Assembly: GCA_963921425.1 (NCBI GenBank)
Contig: OY992840.1
Location: forward strand, 14,610,621 to 14,674,620
DNA length: 64,000 bases
Source of the DNA: Dryas octopetala
Lineage: Eukaryota; Streptophyta; Magnoliopsida; Rosales; Rosaceae
Direction: 5' to 3'
Shown: one piece after another, positions 10,794-23,919 of the stretch
Layout of the letters: every line of letters starts with the position of its first letter
How positions within the stretch are numbered: the stretch's first letter is position 1
The notes under the pieces: generated by a model
Told to the model about the DNA's origin: nothing
The model's database searches: none
Seen by the model: only the letters and a program-made list of their open reading frames with translations
Position numbers and translations under genes: made by a program

Positions 10794-13700
10794 ATGGAGG
10801 GCCTCAACTTCTTGTCCCAGAAAGTTGCAGTGGTGATATTGGTTTTGTTGGTGCATATTTTCGCAGTAGCTCATGGTCACAATAAGCATGGAGGTGATGG
10901 GGTACAGCCACTGTCCAATATTCAAATTCACAGAGCTGTTTATGAGCTTCACGAAAATGCTTCTGTCAAAGCCCACCCTGTCCTTCTTGGCACCAAGGTA
11001 ACAACATTAACTACTTCTCTTGCAGTTTTCACTGTTACCCAATATATCTTGTTATTTTGAATGGAACTGTGGTAGCTATGGAGTCCTTGATTTTAGCTCA
11101 CTTTATGTGCAGGGGGGAGATTCTGAGTGGGTAACTGTGGAAGTTGCTAGTCCTAACCCTTCTGAAGATGACTGGTTGGCAGTCTTTTCTCCTTCAAATT
11201 TCAAGTAATGTCCACCTTGCTAAATCTTATGAAAGTTGATTGCTTGTTTTTTGTATATATCATTATTACATTGGATGACTGCAATTCACATATATACAAA
11301 TCAACTCAAAATGCCTTAGTCCCAAGCACATGGCAGGACTGTGTGGGTTTTGTTGACTTGATTTATACTGACCCCCCATTTCCAAATATCTTAAGCTTTG
11401 GGTCCAGTGGTTGTCTAACATGGCATCAGGCCACAATCTTGCATATCACTGCATAATTTTTCCCCCCTCTGTATGTTAAAGGTTTGTAGTTTAAAGAATT
11501 CAATCTATTATGGCAGCCCATCGACCTGTCCATCTGATAACTCTAGACAACAGGCTCCATATATATGCTCAGCTCCAATAAAGGTGTGTGTTATTGCAGT
11601 ATTATCTCTCTTGAAATTTGAGCAAATTATAGCTCTTAATATGCTCTAACCAGTTTTTGTATTGAAATCTTGTTTTCATTTCAGTACAAGTTTGTCAATG
11701 ATTCCAGTGCTGATTATAAAAAGACGGGCAAAGCATCTCTAAAATTTCAATTGATCAATCAACGGGCAGATTTCTCATTTGCATTATTCTCTGGCGGGCT
11801 GTCTAACGTGTGTTCATGTCTCTTCTCTTTTAGCTAATTGGTTGCTTCATATAATATTAAATATCATTGTTTTAAAATTTCAGCTAATTAGTTGGTTGAT
11901 TTTTGAAATACTAATGGCACTTCAAGTGTGTGTGTGTGTTACCATTTCCTGCTAACAATGGCAGTGTTTTATAAGTATATTCGTACAATGCAGCCAAAAT
12001 TGGTGGCAGTTTCTAATGTTATAAGTTTCACAAATCCGAAGGCACCCCTTTACCCACGTCTTGCTCAAGGGAAAGACTGGAATGAGGTACGTTTATGCTT
12101 TTTTGACTTAAAACTGTTCTATTCATGGAAATCTGGATGTGAATTTCCAAGGCTGAGATATGCATTATCTATGCATGTCTTATGAAAAAAGTAAAATGAT
12201 CTGGTCATACTGATAAAGTACTCCATTTTTTTTTATGCATTAAATTTCATGTATAAATGTAGTCCATTGCTAACATTTATCCATGGAACTGATATATTAT
12301 GATGATGGTGATGAGGCTAACATGGATGAACAATTTAGTATGTTATCATCTGGTAAACCTCCCAAGTAAGCAAAATAACTGTAATGGAATGATGTTATTT
12401 ATGATATACATGTGCAACCAAGTTTCTAAGAATGCTGATTGTTTTACTCTTATGCAGATGACAGTAACCTGGACAAGCGGCTATATCATTAATGAAGCTG
12501 TACCTTTTGTTAAGTGGGGTCTCAAGGGAGAAGCTCAAATTCGATCTCCAGCAGGAACATTGACTTTTAGTCGAGGCAGCATGTGTGGTATGGATCATAT
12601 GATCAATCTAATTTGAACAGCAAGGCTAAATGAACTTTGAAGAGGGAAAAATTTACCCACATATATATGCTAAAAAAAAAGGAAACAAGAAAATTATTAT
12701 AACATCGGTTCTTGTAATTTGTAGGTTCACCAGCTCGAACGGTTGGTTGGCGTGATCCTGGTTTCATCCATACGAGTTTTCTAAAGGATTTGTGGCCAAA
12801 TTCATTGTATGCATTGTGAAAACTCAAGTTTATTTTATAAAAGGAACTATAAAGATGCTGTTCAGTTCTTAAGAATGTTATAAATGGTGATTGTCTATGT
12901 AGGTACACTTACAAGCTTGGCCATAGGTTATCCAATGGTTCCTATATCTGGAGCAAGTCCTACAATTTCAAGTCATCACCGTATCCAGGGCAGGACTCAT
13001 TACAGCGTGTTGTTATATTTGGTGACATGGGGAAGGTACTTTTAAGAGAATCAAAACTAACAAGCTTGGGGGACAATCTTGAATGCACAAAGAGAATTAT
13101 GCCACTACACACATGTCCCACATCATTATGTGATATTTAATTTCTACATGTAGCTGCCTATATGTTTATCTTTGATAGTAATGTAGAAGAAACTTTACTT
13201 TTCCGACCACAAATTTCAGGCTGAGCGTGATGGTTCAAATGAATACAGTAATTATCAGCCAGGCTCACTCAATACAACAGATCAACTTATCAAGGACTTA
13301 CATAATATTGACATAGTATTTCACATAGGAGATCTTAGCTATGCCAATGGATACATCTCACAGTGGGACCAGTTCACATCACAGGTGGAGCCCATTGCAT
13401 CAACTGTACCATATATGGTTGCAAGGTTTGCATGCTTGTTTTATTCTTTTTGCTGTGCATGATGTATACTTGAACTGCTTGTATAAGTTCACATTTTCCT
13501 CTAAAACTTACATGAAGTACTCCAACAGTGGCAATCATGAACGAGACACACCAGGGACTGGATCCTTCTATGACACTAATGACGCGGGTGGTGAATGTGG
13601 AGTTCTAGCTGAGACAATGTTTTATGTTCCTGCTGAGAACAGAGCTAAGTTCTGGTAAATAACATGAATGCTTCTATGATTTACTATGACTGGTTAGAGA

Positions 13701-14779
13701 AGAAATATCTTAGAGAATTCAAAGTTAGCTAACTAAATAATTTTTGAGCATATAATGTTATTTGAATCAACACTGAAAAGCATACCAATTATCCAATAAG
13801 TTGGCTAGCTTAGCAATTTTTGGAAGATAAGATATCAATTGTTGGTTCTGGCCATTCTGTTTGCGCTGATTTTCTAGTTTTCCAATGGGCTGTTATATGA
13901 TTAGTCCAACCATTGATATACTTTTAAGCCCCATACGAAAATCTTAATGTAATTTTTATTTACAGGTATTCCACAGATTATGGTATGTTCCACTTCTGTA
14001 TAGCTGACACTGAGCATGATTGGAGGGAAGGTTCTGAGCAGTACAAATATATTGAGAAATGTCTTGCATCAGCTGACAGGCAGAAACAGCCTTGGCTGAT
14101 ATTTGCTGCTCATCGTGTTCTTGGTTATTCCTCTGACTATTGGTATGGGGTGGAGGGTTCATTTGAAGAGCCTATGGGAAGGGAAAGCATGCAAAAGCTT
14201 TGGCAAAAGTACAAGGTGGACATTGCATTTTATGGCCATGTCCATAATTATGAAAGAACATGCCCCATTTACCAGGTATGCAATTAATACTAGCATTTAC
14301 TGAGAAATTGCACCATGTACCAGACAATTTTTACTTTTCTTTTGTCAACAAGCATTTCCTAATGAATGATTAAGTTGGTGGGCTAGTCCGTCAAACTATC
14401 CCTATCAGAATAACCAGTTTAAATTATATTTTTACTTACCATTCTGATCCTTCATCATCGACTGTGTCTGCAGAATCAGTGTGTAAATACAGAAAAGTCT
14501 CATTATTCAGGAACTGTAAATGGAACCATCCATGTTGTTGTGGGTGGAGGAGGTAGCCACTTATCAGATTTTAGCCAAGTGCAGACAAGCTGGAGCCTTT
14601 TCAAAGATCATGACTTTGGCTTTGTAAAGCTTACAGCATTTAACCACTCGTCGCTTCTCTTGGAATACAAAAAGAGCAGTGATGGGAAGGTCTATGATTC
14701 CTTCACAATCTCAAGGGACTACAGGGATGTCTTGGCTTGTGTACATGATGGCTGTGAACCAACTACTTTAGCCACATGA
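10794..14779 (+). CDS. PAP27-like: Purple acid phosphatase, PAP27-like, copy A
   Basis: Predicted 623 aa, 12 exons: 10794-10997, 11113-11204, 11517-11583, 11685-11807, 11994-12086, 12458-12587, 12725-12806, 12903-13035, 13220-13425, 13529-13654, 13966-14275 and 14474-14779. Secreted dinuclear-metal phosphoesterase of the large plant PAP group, annotated elsewhere as nucleotide pyrophosphatase/phosphodiesterase-like or 'probable inactive PAP27'. A hydrophobic signal peptide covers about residues 8-27 (VAVVILVLLVHIFAVAHG). A fibronectin-III-like N-terminal half contains MTVTWTSGY. The metallophosphatase domain then shows the ligand motifs in order: GDMG, GDLSY, GNHE, AAH (in place of VxxH, with the His kept) and GHVH. 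The Cys-containing tail ends ACVHDGCEPTTLAT. The start is the ATG that aligns with copy B and opens the signal peptide. Confidence 0.92.
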
Positions 14780-14970
14780 AGTATCACCTTACCCTCTTTT
14801 CTGATCAAACAATGTATGTATGCTTGACAAGAAATTGGCCATTAATTACCAAAGCAAATAAGTTAGAGACAACTGATTTTAGGGGATTAGAACTGGTGTA
14901 AACACAATAGAATCTTCTCAAATTATTCACAACAATTGAAAATAAAATGTTACTTGCAATATATATATAT
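14780..14970. other. 3' flank of copy A
   Basis: Short AT-rich 3' region homologous to that after copies B and C (GATCAAACAATGTA and AAACTGGTGTAAACACAA motifs). No gene. Confidence 0.7.
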
Positions 14971-15365
14971 GGGATTAATGTCATTTTGCTCCCCAGACTA
15001 TTACACATGTATCAGTTTGCTCCCCAGACTTTTAATTTGGAAAATTAAGGACCCTGACTTTTTCAATTTTGCCAATTAAGGTTATTCCGTCAATTTATAC
15101 ATTTTTCATCTAAAATTTCGAGATGATCAAGCAAAATTTAGCAAGAAATAAAAGAGAAAAAATGATGCATGAGGAAAAAATGATAAGATCTAATTGGAAG
15201 GGACCATTTTGCCCTCAAAGATTTGGATAAAAAATGTGTAAATTGACAAAAGAACCTCAATTGGCAAAATTGAAAAAGTCAGAGTCCTTAATTTTCCAAA
15301 TTAGAAGTCTGGGGAGCAAACTGATACAAGTGTAATAGTCTGGGGAGCAAAATGGTAGTAATCCC
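14971..15365. mobile_element. MITE with long terminal inverted repeats (MULE-like)
   Basis: About 395 bp. It begins GGGATTAATGTCATTTTGCT and ends with the approximate inverse. Arms of about 110 bp carry paired blocks CTCCCCAGACT / AGTCTGGGGAG and GACTTTTTCAATTTTGCCAA with its inverse. The flanks are TATATATAT and TATATATGT, compatible with a 9-bp target duplication in TA-rich DNA but not decisive. Confidence 0.85.
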
Positions 15366-16244
15366 TATATATGTATATATATTATACAGAGGCCATAAAT
15401 TAGAAGTGTCATGTACCAGTCACTGTAGAATGTGTGCTTAAGTGAATTGATGACCCTTGATCCCACTCTTATCTTTCTGCATTATGAAAGAGAAGTGATA
15501 GCAAAAGCCATTGTATAAGACAGTGAATACTACATTAAAATCATTGGTTTAACAACTCTTACACATACAAAAAAGAGATTGTGTCAAAATTATGCAGAAT
15601 ATGAGATGAAACTTAAGGAGTCTGTAAAAGGTATGTTGTCAGAAGCCCACTTTGTCATGCCAAGTTTATTGTGAATGTTTTTAGGCAAAGTATGAAAAAT
15701 GCTGAAAGGGAAATGAGAAAGCTGTCGATTTTTTTAACATAGGAAACATATACTGTTCTGATTATAGAACTGCTTAGTTAAGTTGCAATAAGTCCAGTGT
15801 TTGACTGTCTGTAAGATCTCAGTTAAAAGCCACTAGCACAGAAAGGCTTCTTTTCATTCCCAACCCAATTGAATTGGGCCAGACCAACCCAACATGGACG
15901 ACCAGGCTAACCTTAAATAAGAAGGTCTGAGAAACAACAGGAATGATCACTCCTTGCTTTAATCATGATTTTCCGCTATAACAATCTTTGAATGCAGTTC
16001 TTGGAAGATAACAACAAATACAACATTAATTGGGAAATGTTGGCCGGCCCTTATATATTTGAGTTCTCTCACGTGATACAGGCTTAACAAGAAAGTCAAG
16101 GGCACGTCAACATCTTAAACCTATTTTTTTTCTTTTCCTTATGTCTGAAACTCTGAACTGAAAGTCCGAAAGTAATTTCTACAAACTTTTAGTAAACAAA
16201 TACGAAAATTATTGACTAAAAGATAAAAAGAATAAATAAACTAA
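15366..16244. promoter_or_regulatory. Region upstream of phosphatase B
   Basis: No gene seen. From about 16090 (AAGTCAAGGGCACGTCAACA) it is collinear with the region before copy A from about 10470, so the two promoters are duplicates. The alignment is interrupted by the MITE at 16245 and again after about 16622. Confidence 0.7.
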
Positions 16245-16536
16245 GGGCCCGTTTGGCACTGCTTTTAAAATTGTCAAAAGCGCTTTTAAATTAGTAAAAG
16301 TGTTTTTGGTAGCGTTTGGCAAAAATAATTAGAAGTGCTTTTGAGTGATAAAAGCGCTTCTAAGGGGTTTTTTGAGAAGCACCTGATAGGTGCTTCCTCA
16401 AGAAGCACTTTCAAGTGCTTTTGCATGAACAACTTAGAAGTTTTATAAAAATTTATATGTGCTTCTTAACATAAGCGCTTCTGATAAAAGTGCTACTAAA
16501 TAAAAGTACTTCTGAGAAGCAGTGCCAAACGAGCCC
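16245..16536. mobile_element. Tourist-like (PIF/Harbinger) MITE in the promoter of copy B
   Basis: 292 bp. The ends are GGGCCCGTTTGGCACTGCTT and its inverse AAGCAGTGCCAAACGAGCCC, flanked by TAA on both sides (16242-16244 and 16537-16539), the 3-bp target duplication of PIF/Harbinger elements. The interior is rich in AAAAGCGCTT and AAGTGCTTTT motifs. A diverged relative lies at 63501-63751. Confidence 0.92.
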
Positions 16537-16621
16537 TAAGAAAGGTTGACGATACATAAAAGATTGAAAAAGAGTGCAGGTGACAGACATCATTGCTTAA
16601 CATACTGGGGTTGGTTTGATC

Positions 16622-16931
16622 AAAAAACACCCAAAAACATAAGACCGGCCTCTGATTCCTATGGAAATGAAGAGGAAATCAGAGTCGGCTCTGATACCAT
16701 GCTAAAAAGAAGTTTCGGAAATGTTTTTCTGATAAATATCATTGAAAGTTTGAAACCACAGTGTGGTATATATACACGATTGCAGGAATAAATCACTCTA
16801 GAATTACAATAATTACAAGTTGACTTTCCTATAATTAATTTCATTAACTACATAGTTGACGTCGGATCTAGATAGATCCAAAGCCTGACTACACGGAATA
16901 AATCTAATAATCCGGTGAACACACACACATT
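16622..16931 (-). mobile_element. LTR-like fragment immediately before the start codon of copy B
   Basis: The homology with the leader of copy A stops after GTTTGATCA. At 16688-16699 the sequence is GCTCTGATACCA, the exact inverse of the initiator-Met-tRNA primer binding site used by many Ty1-copia and TRIM elements. It is followed by TG at 16700 and about 230 bp running to a CA repeat just before the ATG at 16932. This reads as an LTR lying on the minus strand. The second LTR and the target duplication were not found, so it is a fragment or a very degraded copy. Confidence 0.6.
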
Positions 16932-19900
16932 ATGGAGGGCTTGAGCCTAATGCCCCTGAAAGTTGCATTGGTATCAGTTTTCTTAGTGCACTTCACAGTA
17001 GCTCATGGTCACACTAAGCATGCTGGTGATGGGGTACAACCACTGTCCAAGATTCAAATCCACAGAGCTGTTTACGAGCTTCACGAAAATGCTTCTGTCA
17101 AGGCATACCCTGCCCTTCTTGGCAACAAGGTAACACAAACTACTTCTAATTTCACAATTAGCCAATATGTGTGTGTGTTGTATTAATTTGTCTCACTTTA
17201 TGTGCAGGGGGGAGATTCTGAGTGGGTAACTGTGGAAGTTGCTAGTCCTAACCCTTCTGAAGATGATTGGTTGGCAGTCTTTTCTCCTGCAAATTTCAAG
17301 TAATGCCCTCCTTAATAACACTCTTATGATGTCTGTTTCACTTCTTTTTTTTAGTGTGATTGTGGTTGTTTTATCAACTCAAAAAAGCCTTGATTTTTAG
17401 TCCCAAAAACATATATGCAAATTTTTTTTTTTTCTACATGTATTTTAAAGTTTGTAGATTAGAGAATTCAATTTATTATGGCAGCTCATCGACCTGTCCA
17501 CCCAATGAAGACCTATATGTCCCATATTTATGCACAGCTCCTATAAAGGTACTGACTTTATTGGCTTATTGCAATATAATCTCTCTCGGTCTTCCAGGAA
17601 ACTATAGCACTTCATATGCTCTCTAACCATTGCTGTACTGAAATCTTTGTTGTTATCATTTCAGTACAGCTTTGCCAATGATTCCAATACTGATTATGCG
17701 AATACAGGCAAAGCATGTTTAAAATTTCAATTGATCAATCAACGGGCAGATTTTTCATTTGCATTATTCTCCGGCGGTCTGTCAGCGGTGCATTCATGTC
17801 TCCTCTCTTTCAGATAATTGGTTGCTTCATACAATATTCATATCATTGCTTCAAAATATCTTAGTCTTTACCTTTTTGAAGTATTAATGGCACTTCATAG
17901 CGTTGTCTGAGTGTATATATTCGTGTAATGCAGCCAAAATTGGTGGCAATTTCTAATGTTATAAGCTTCGCAAATCCAAAGGCACCCCTTTACCCACGCC
18001 TTGCTCTAGGGAAGCACTGGAATGAAGTAAGTTTGTGTTACTGTGAGTTTTAGTACTTTTCTTTTCATGAAATCTGGATGTGAATTCCCAAGGATGAGAC
18101 AGAATCTCTGTATTGTATTTCTTCTGCAAAAGTAATATAATCTGTTCATACTAATAAAGTACTCCAATTTTTTTTTTTTTTTTTTATCCTATTATGCATT
18201 ACATTTCATGTATGAAATGTGATCTCCATGGTAACCTTTATCCATGGTCTGATATGATGATGACGGTTTCTCTATTAATGATGTCAATTTCTGAAGTCTG
18301 CACTTACTCCACCCAAATGAGCAAAACAAATGTAATGGAATGATGTTATGTATGCAACCAAGTTCCTTCAAAACTTTGTTTTACTCTTGTGCAGATGACA
18401 GTAACCTGGACAAGCGGCTATAACATTGTTGAAAGTGTCCCGTTTGTTGAATGGGGTCTCAAGGGAGAAGCTCAAATTCGATCTCCAGCAGGAACATTGA
18501 CTTTTAGTCGAGGCAGCATGTGTGGTATAGATCATATGATCAATCTAACTTAAACAGCAAGACTAATTCAATTTTGAACTCTGAAAAGGGAAAAATATCC
18601 CCACATAGATACCAGATAAAAAGACTTATTGTAACAAAGTTTGACTTGTAATTTGCAGGTCCACCAGCACGAACAGTTGGCTGGCGTGATCCTGGTTTCA
18701 TCCATACAAGTTTCCTAAAAAACTTGTGGCCAAATTCATTGTATGCATCTTGACTATTAGATTTTATTTCTTAAAACGAATTATATGGCTGTGCTGTTCT
18801 TAAGTCTGATATATATGGTGTTTGCCTGTTTAGGTACACATACAAGCTTGGTCATAGGTTATCTGATGGTTCCAATATTTGGAGCAAGTCCTACCACTTC
18901 AAGTCATCACCATATCCAGGGCAGGACTCAATACAGCGTGTAGTTATATTTGGTGACATGGGAAAGGTAACTTTAAGAAAATGAAAATTATACCACTACA
19001 ATTATGTGACATATAATTTCTACAAATATAGCTGTCAAGATGTTTACCTTTGTTCAGACAATAGAAATTTTACTTTTCCTCACTCAAATTTCAGGCCGAG
19101 CGTGATGGTTCAAATGAATATGCTGATTATCAGCCGGGTTCACTCAATACAACAGATCAACTGATCAAGGACTTAGATAACATTGACATAGTTTTTCACA
19201 TAGGAGATATTACCTATTCCAATGGATACATCTCACAGTGGGACCAGTTCACATCACAGGTTGAGCCCATTGCATCAACTGTACCATATATGATTGCAAG
19301 GTTTGCATTCTTGTTTCGTCCTTAATGCTGTGCATGTATGTATAGTTGTGTTAAATGTATAAGTTCAAATTGTCCTCTAAAACTTACAAGAAGTGCTCCA
19401 ACAGTGGCAATCATGAACGAGATGTACCAGGGACAGGATCCTTCTATGACGTAAATGATTCAGGCGGTGAATGTGGAGTGCTAGCTGAGACTATGTTTTA
19501 TGTTCCTGCTGAGAACAGAGCTAAGTTCTGGTAAATAACATGAATTCATCGATGACTTACTATGAATGGTTAGAGAAGAAATATCTTAGAGAAGTTAGTT
19601 AACCAAATATTTTATGCAGTCAAAAGTTATATGAGACTATAATGGTATTTTGAATCCACTCTGAAAAGCATACCATTTATCCAATAAGTTGGCTAGTTTA
19701 GCATTTTGAATCCACTCTGTAAAGCATACCAACTATCCAATAAGTTGGCTAGTTTAGCATACTTTTGAAAGATAACATATTAATTAAATGTTGGTTCTGG
19801 CCTAATGATTCTGTTATATGAAAATCTTACCGTAATTGTTTTTATAGGTATTCCACAGATTATGGCATGTTCCACTTCTGTATAGCAGACAGTGAGCACG

Positions 19901-20572
19901 ACTGGAGGGAAGGTTCTGAACAGTACAAATTTATTGAGAAATGCCTTGCATCAGCGGACAGGCAGAAACAGCCTTGGCTGATATTCGCTGCTCATCGTGT
20001 TCTTGGTTATTCCTCCGCTTATTGGAAAGATGGCTCATTTGGAGAGCCCATGGCAAGGGAAAACTTGCAAAAGCTTTGGCAAAAGTACAAGGTGGACATT
20101 GCATTTTTTGGCCATGTCCATAACTACGAGAGAACATGCCCCATTTACCAGGTATGCAGAAAATTGCAGCATTCACTGAGAAACTGCAACATGTTCAATA
20201 GTGTCACCAGTTTAAATCATTTGTATGTTACTATACTGATCCTTCATGATTGATCGTGTGCTGCAGAATCAGTGTGTAAATTCAGAAAAATCCCATTATT
20301 CAGGAACTGTGAATGGAACAATCCATGTTGTTGCAGGTGGAGGAGGTAGCCATTTATCTGGTTTTGGCCCAGTGCAGACAAGCTGGAGCCTTTTCAAAGA
20401 TTCTGACTTTGGCTTTGTAAAACTTACAGCATTTAACCATTCATCGCTGCTCTTTGAGTACAAAAAGAGCAGTGATGGGAAGGTCTATGATTCCTTCACC
20501 ATCTCAAGGGACTACAGGGATGTCTTGGCCTGTGTATATGATGGCTGTGAACCAACCACTTTAGCTACATGA
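16932..20572 (+). CDS. PAP27-like: Purple acid phosphatase, PAP27-like, copy B
   Basis: Predicted 618 aa, 12 exons: 16932-17129, 17208-17299, 17485-17548, 17665-17787, 17934-18026, 18395-18524, 18659-18740, 18834-18966, 19095-19300, 19405-19530, 19848-20151 and 20267-20572. Signal peptide at about residues 8-25 (LKVALVSVFLVHFTVAHG). Metal motifs are GDMG, GDITY, GNHE, AAH and GHVH, so all seven ligand positions are kept. It differs from A by two codons fewer in exon 11 (YWKDGSFGEP in place of the A form) and by a shorter intron 2 (185 bp; A has 312 and C has 627). Exon phases match A, C and D. Its promoter proper is shared with A, but the leader next to the ATG has been replaced by an LTR-like fragment, so expression may differ from A. 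Confidence 0.92.
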
Positions 20573-20951
20573 AGTATTATCATCTTACAATCTTTTCTGA
20601 TCAAACAATGTAATGTATGTTTGCCATAATTTCTGAAGCAAATAAATTGTATATGCATTTGATTTTAGTGGATTAAAACTGGTGTAAACACAACAGAACC
20701 TTCTCAAATTATTCTCAAAAATCAAAAATAAAATGTAATATACAATTATTATATGGAGGCCATAAATTAAAAATTTCTAGTACAATAAACTGGTGCATAT
20801 ATTGATGACCCTTGATTAATTCCCCTGTAATTCAGGGGTTGCTAGAACCTGACTCGTTAGTTTAGTTCTTCCTTTCTTATCCGAGCCCTGGTCCCCAATG
20901 TACAAAAGGCCAAAATAACTCCATTTTCTTTTCAACTTGCTTAATTTCTAG
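20573..20951. other. 3' flank of copy B
   Basis: Homologous to the 3' flank of copy A for about 200 bp (AAACTGGTGTAAACACAA motif), then AT-rich DNA. No gene. Confidence 0.6.
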
Positions 20952-21310
20952 CTCCATTTTCTGCAGGCAGATTGGTTAATCAGCCTCCCTAAAGATAGTG
21001 ATGTATAAAAAATTTTATCTTGTCATAAAATCTAGATGAATGAGTCATTAAGCTTGATTGACACTGACATTTAGTAAAGATATGAATGTCAAACAAATTA
21101 AAAAGTTAAGAAATGAATTAGGGGTTTAGTATTGCATCATCCTACATAATATGCTCTGTTCAATCCATCTTTTCAGATGCATGGAGTAAGCATTCCGAAT
21201 TATGCTACGAATTTGGTAACTTGCTCACATTTGCTAATCCTATTAGTTAGTTTGGGCATACAAAAACACCATTTGTCAGGTCATTCGGCTATATACTCCT
21301 GAAAAAAATG
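20952..21310 (+). pseudogene. Relic of the duplicated unit, starting with a dead copy of an exon of the unknown gene
   Basis: 20952-21006 (CTCCATTTTCTGCAGG..., then CCTAAAGATAGTGATGTAT) aligns with exon 4 of the unknown gene at 9394 (CTCCACTTTCTATAGG..., then CCTAAAGATGGTGATGTAT), including the AG acceptor before it. It is then collinear with 9880-10330 (ATGAGTCATTAAGC, CATCATCCTACATAATATGC, CCGAATTATGCTACG, CACCATTTGTCAGG). The reading frame meets TAA in GTATAA, so it is not coding. Confidence 0.75.
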
Positions 21311-21915
21311 TAAGTTCATTAGTACCATAATAGAACCATTTTCATTTATAATGTTTTCCAAACGCTTGAATACACATAAATGACGCATTTCATAGAGAAA
21401 CAAACATATAGGTGCAGCCCTATGACCTATTTCACCCTTTTACAAATCAATAAAGAAGTAGAGATATAAAGATTAGAGATTTGGAACTCAGACATTTTAT
21501 AAAGTTATAATACTATATTAGACAATTATTAGACTAAATAATTTGCAGTGTAATTGATCAGAATCGTTAATTTTCTAAATAACTCCATATAAGTTATTTC
21601 GGTAAAAAATTACCTATATACTAAAATTGAACAAAGGCAGCACTGTAGCTTAGGAATAGTGTGTTTCCTTTTTTGCCCCCCCTTTTATTTTTTTTTAGTT
21701 GTTTGCCATTGTAATTAGTGGGTTATTTGGGCCTGTTTTGTTCATTCACCGTCTCTTTTTTTTTTGCCATTGCCTTTTCAATGTTTTTACGCTTTTGCCA
21801 TCCTTTTGGTTTTCCCTCACATACTTTTTTTTTTTGATCTGTTTGCCATCTTGAAATTGTAAGGGTTTGGTGTGCCCTTTTTGGTCATTCACCTTGACTT
21901 GATATTGGCTGCGAG
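21311..21915. other. No gene seen
   Basis: AT-rich, with T-rich runs at 21690-21700 and 21755-21765. No conserved frame or repeat ends recognised. Confidence 0.5.
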
Positions 21916-22399
21916 TAGGGGTGGGCATATTAACCGCGGACCGTCAAAACCGGCCGAACCGCACCGCTTCTCTCCGGTTCCGGTTCTACACCTTATTTAA
22001 CCGCACCGCATACTTGCAAAAAATATATTTTTTTATATTTTTATACACATATTGTCATATACACCATTTTATATTTTTTTTATATATATTTATACCATTT
22101 TTATATACTTTTTATACACTTTTTGTACACATTTTTGTACATTTTTATATACTTTTTAATTAGGATAAGTTTGCATCATTAAATAATTGGGCTTAGGCTT
22201 AAAAAAACAAGTGTGAGGCCCCATTAGGCCCAGAACCGCGGTGAGAACCGCACCGCACCGCATTCAAGATGGTTTGGTTTGGTTCGGTTTTTTTATTTTT
22301 TTCACGGTTTTAAGCACCGAACCGCACCGTCTATTCATGTCTGGCGCGATGCACGGTTCCGAAGGAAAAGTGAGTCGAACCGCACCGCGCCCACCCCTA
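21916..22399. mobile_element. hAT-type MITE with perfect 8-bp target duplication
   Basis: 484 bp. The ends TAGGGGTGGGC and GCCCACCCCTA are inverted repeats, flanked by GCTGCGAG at 21908-21915 and again at 22400-22407. Inside, both ends are built of GC-rich ACCGCACCG / CGGTTCCGGTT motifs around an AT-rich core with several ATTTTTATA stretches. No transposase. Confidence 0.95.
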
Positions 22400-22407
22400 G
22401 CTGCGAG

Positions 22408-22684
22408 AACTCATTTCTATCTCCCGTTGCTTTCATCAGACCCTCTCTCTCTCTCTCTCTCTTTCTCTCTGGTCACTCTTTCTTTCTCTGTCTTCGAATC
22501 ATCGCCATCCGACGAGGGATTTCGGCGACACCACCCACCTCGAGCTTGCCTCTTCCTCCTCTTCTTTTCGGTGGTCACAATCAACCCAGAAAGCCAGTGA
22601 CGGCGGTGGATCGAGCCAGTCCGATCCGAGCCTCTCGCCGGCGTTGACTTCGATTTCGGCGGTGTCGCGACCTTCCACCAGCCT
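22408..22684 (+). other. 5'-exon-like block: CT-repeat plus GC-rich leader ending at a splice donor
   Basis: A (CT)n run at 22440-22461 is followed by 200 bp of GC-rich sequence (CGACGAGGG, TTTCGGCGGTGTCGCG) ending at CCT|GTGAGT at 22685. This is the look of a plant first exon or 5' UTR. No conserved protein is encoded. A candidate acceptor lies at 23904 (TTTTTTCAG) or 23919 (GACAG), followed at once by ATG 23920. This could be the promoter and leader of whatever gene the inverted repeat interrupts. Confidence 0.45.
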
Positions 22685-23919
22685 GTGAGTTTGTTTTTAT
22701 GAATTTAGGATAGTTTAATTGTTTTTGCTTACTGACATCCGAGCTAGCTTCCAAGCTTATATTTATATATCTATTTGTTAATCAACTTTTGGCTTCAGCT
22801 AGATATTAAATACCTATACATAACACCATCTAAGTATCTAACCATTGGTATCAACTATATATATTGATATAACCAAGAAGAAAATCAAGTAACCTCTGCT
22901 TATGTTCTTTATTTGCCTCCCCATGTAAACAGCTGCTACACCCTCAAATTTCAGGGAAAATGAATGGGATGCATCTAAGACTCAATTTGTGTATTTCTAA
23001 ATATGCCTAATATTAAAGGAGACCATGCAAGAGAGTAATAAAATTCGATTTATTTATTTAGACACTACCATAAAGTGATCATTTTCGTTCACTGACCTTA
23101 TGAATTGACGATCTCAAATTCATAATCTTCGTCTCTCATCTTCATATTAATTTTTTGGCGGTTGTTCGTTATTTTCACATTTATGGTTTATTTACTCTAA
23201 ACCCATGAGAGGCCATTGCAAAAGACACTAAACACAGCAGAGAAATGGGCAATAATTTGATACAAAGGAATTTGAGAAATGGTGTACAACATGGTATTTA
23301 GGTGGTTGTATAAATCCTGTATGTGTAAGATCATTTTCCTTTTTACATGTCGTGGTGTCTAGTGTTGTTTGGGGGACATAAATTCTTGATGTGTTGACAG
23401 GTTAGGCTTAACATTTAAATCAGTGCTAGTACTTGACATTAAATGTGTATCTTAAATCTGTTGCATTCCCATTTTATGCCCTTGAGGCTTTTCTTACATC
23501 CATCCTCTTCTTTTTGGAATTCTGTATCACTCACCTGCTGCCTTGAAGTTTCCTGCCATTAATGCATGGGTTTTTTAATGAAGGGATGTTTATGCTTGCT
23601 GGGGCTTTGTAAATTGAATTTGGAGAATGGAATACACAGTTGCTTATGCATAGGATATATAGGCAGTTGTTTTTATCCAATTAGAGTGTTCATTCTTTAT
23701 TATAATCCCTTGTTTTTGGGTATTGTTTCTGTGTATGAGTTTTGTATGTTGTACACAATAAAGTGTGTAATGCCAATTGTTGTTCAATATTGATAATTTT
23801 CTTTGTGTTTGGTGTTTCTTGTAGTGAATATCTCATCGATTTTAGTACATTGTAAACTATTATCTTTTTGGGCAGTGACATTGACGGTGGTGTTCTTTTT
23901 TCAGTGAGCTGATTGACAG

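Noticed and set aside
22241..22647. Overlapping open frames of about 120 codons
   Set aside because: They straddle the hAT MITE boundary and a CT repeat; no conserved domain.
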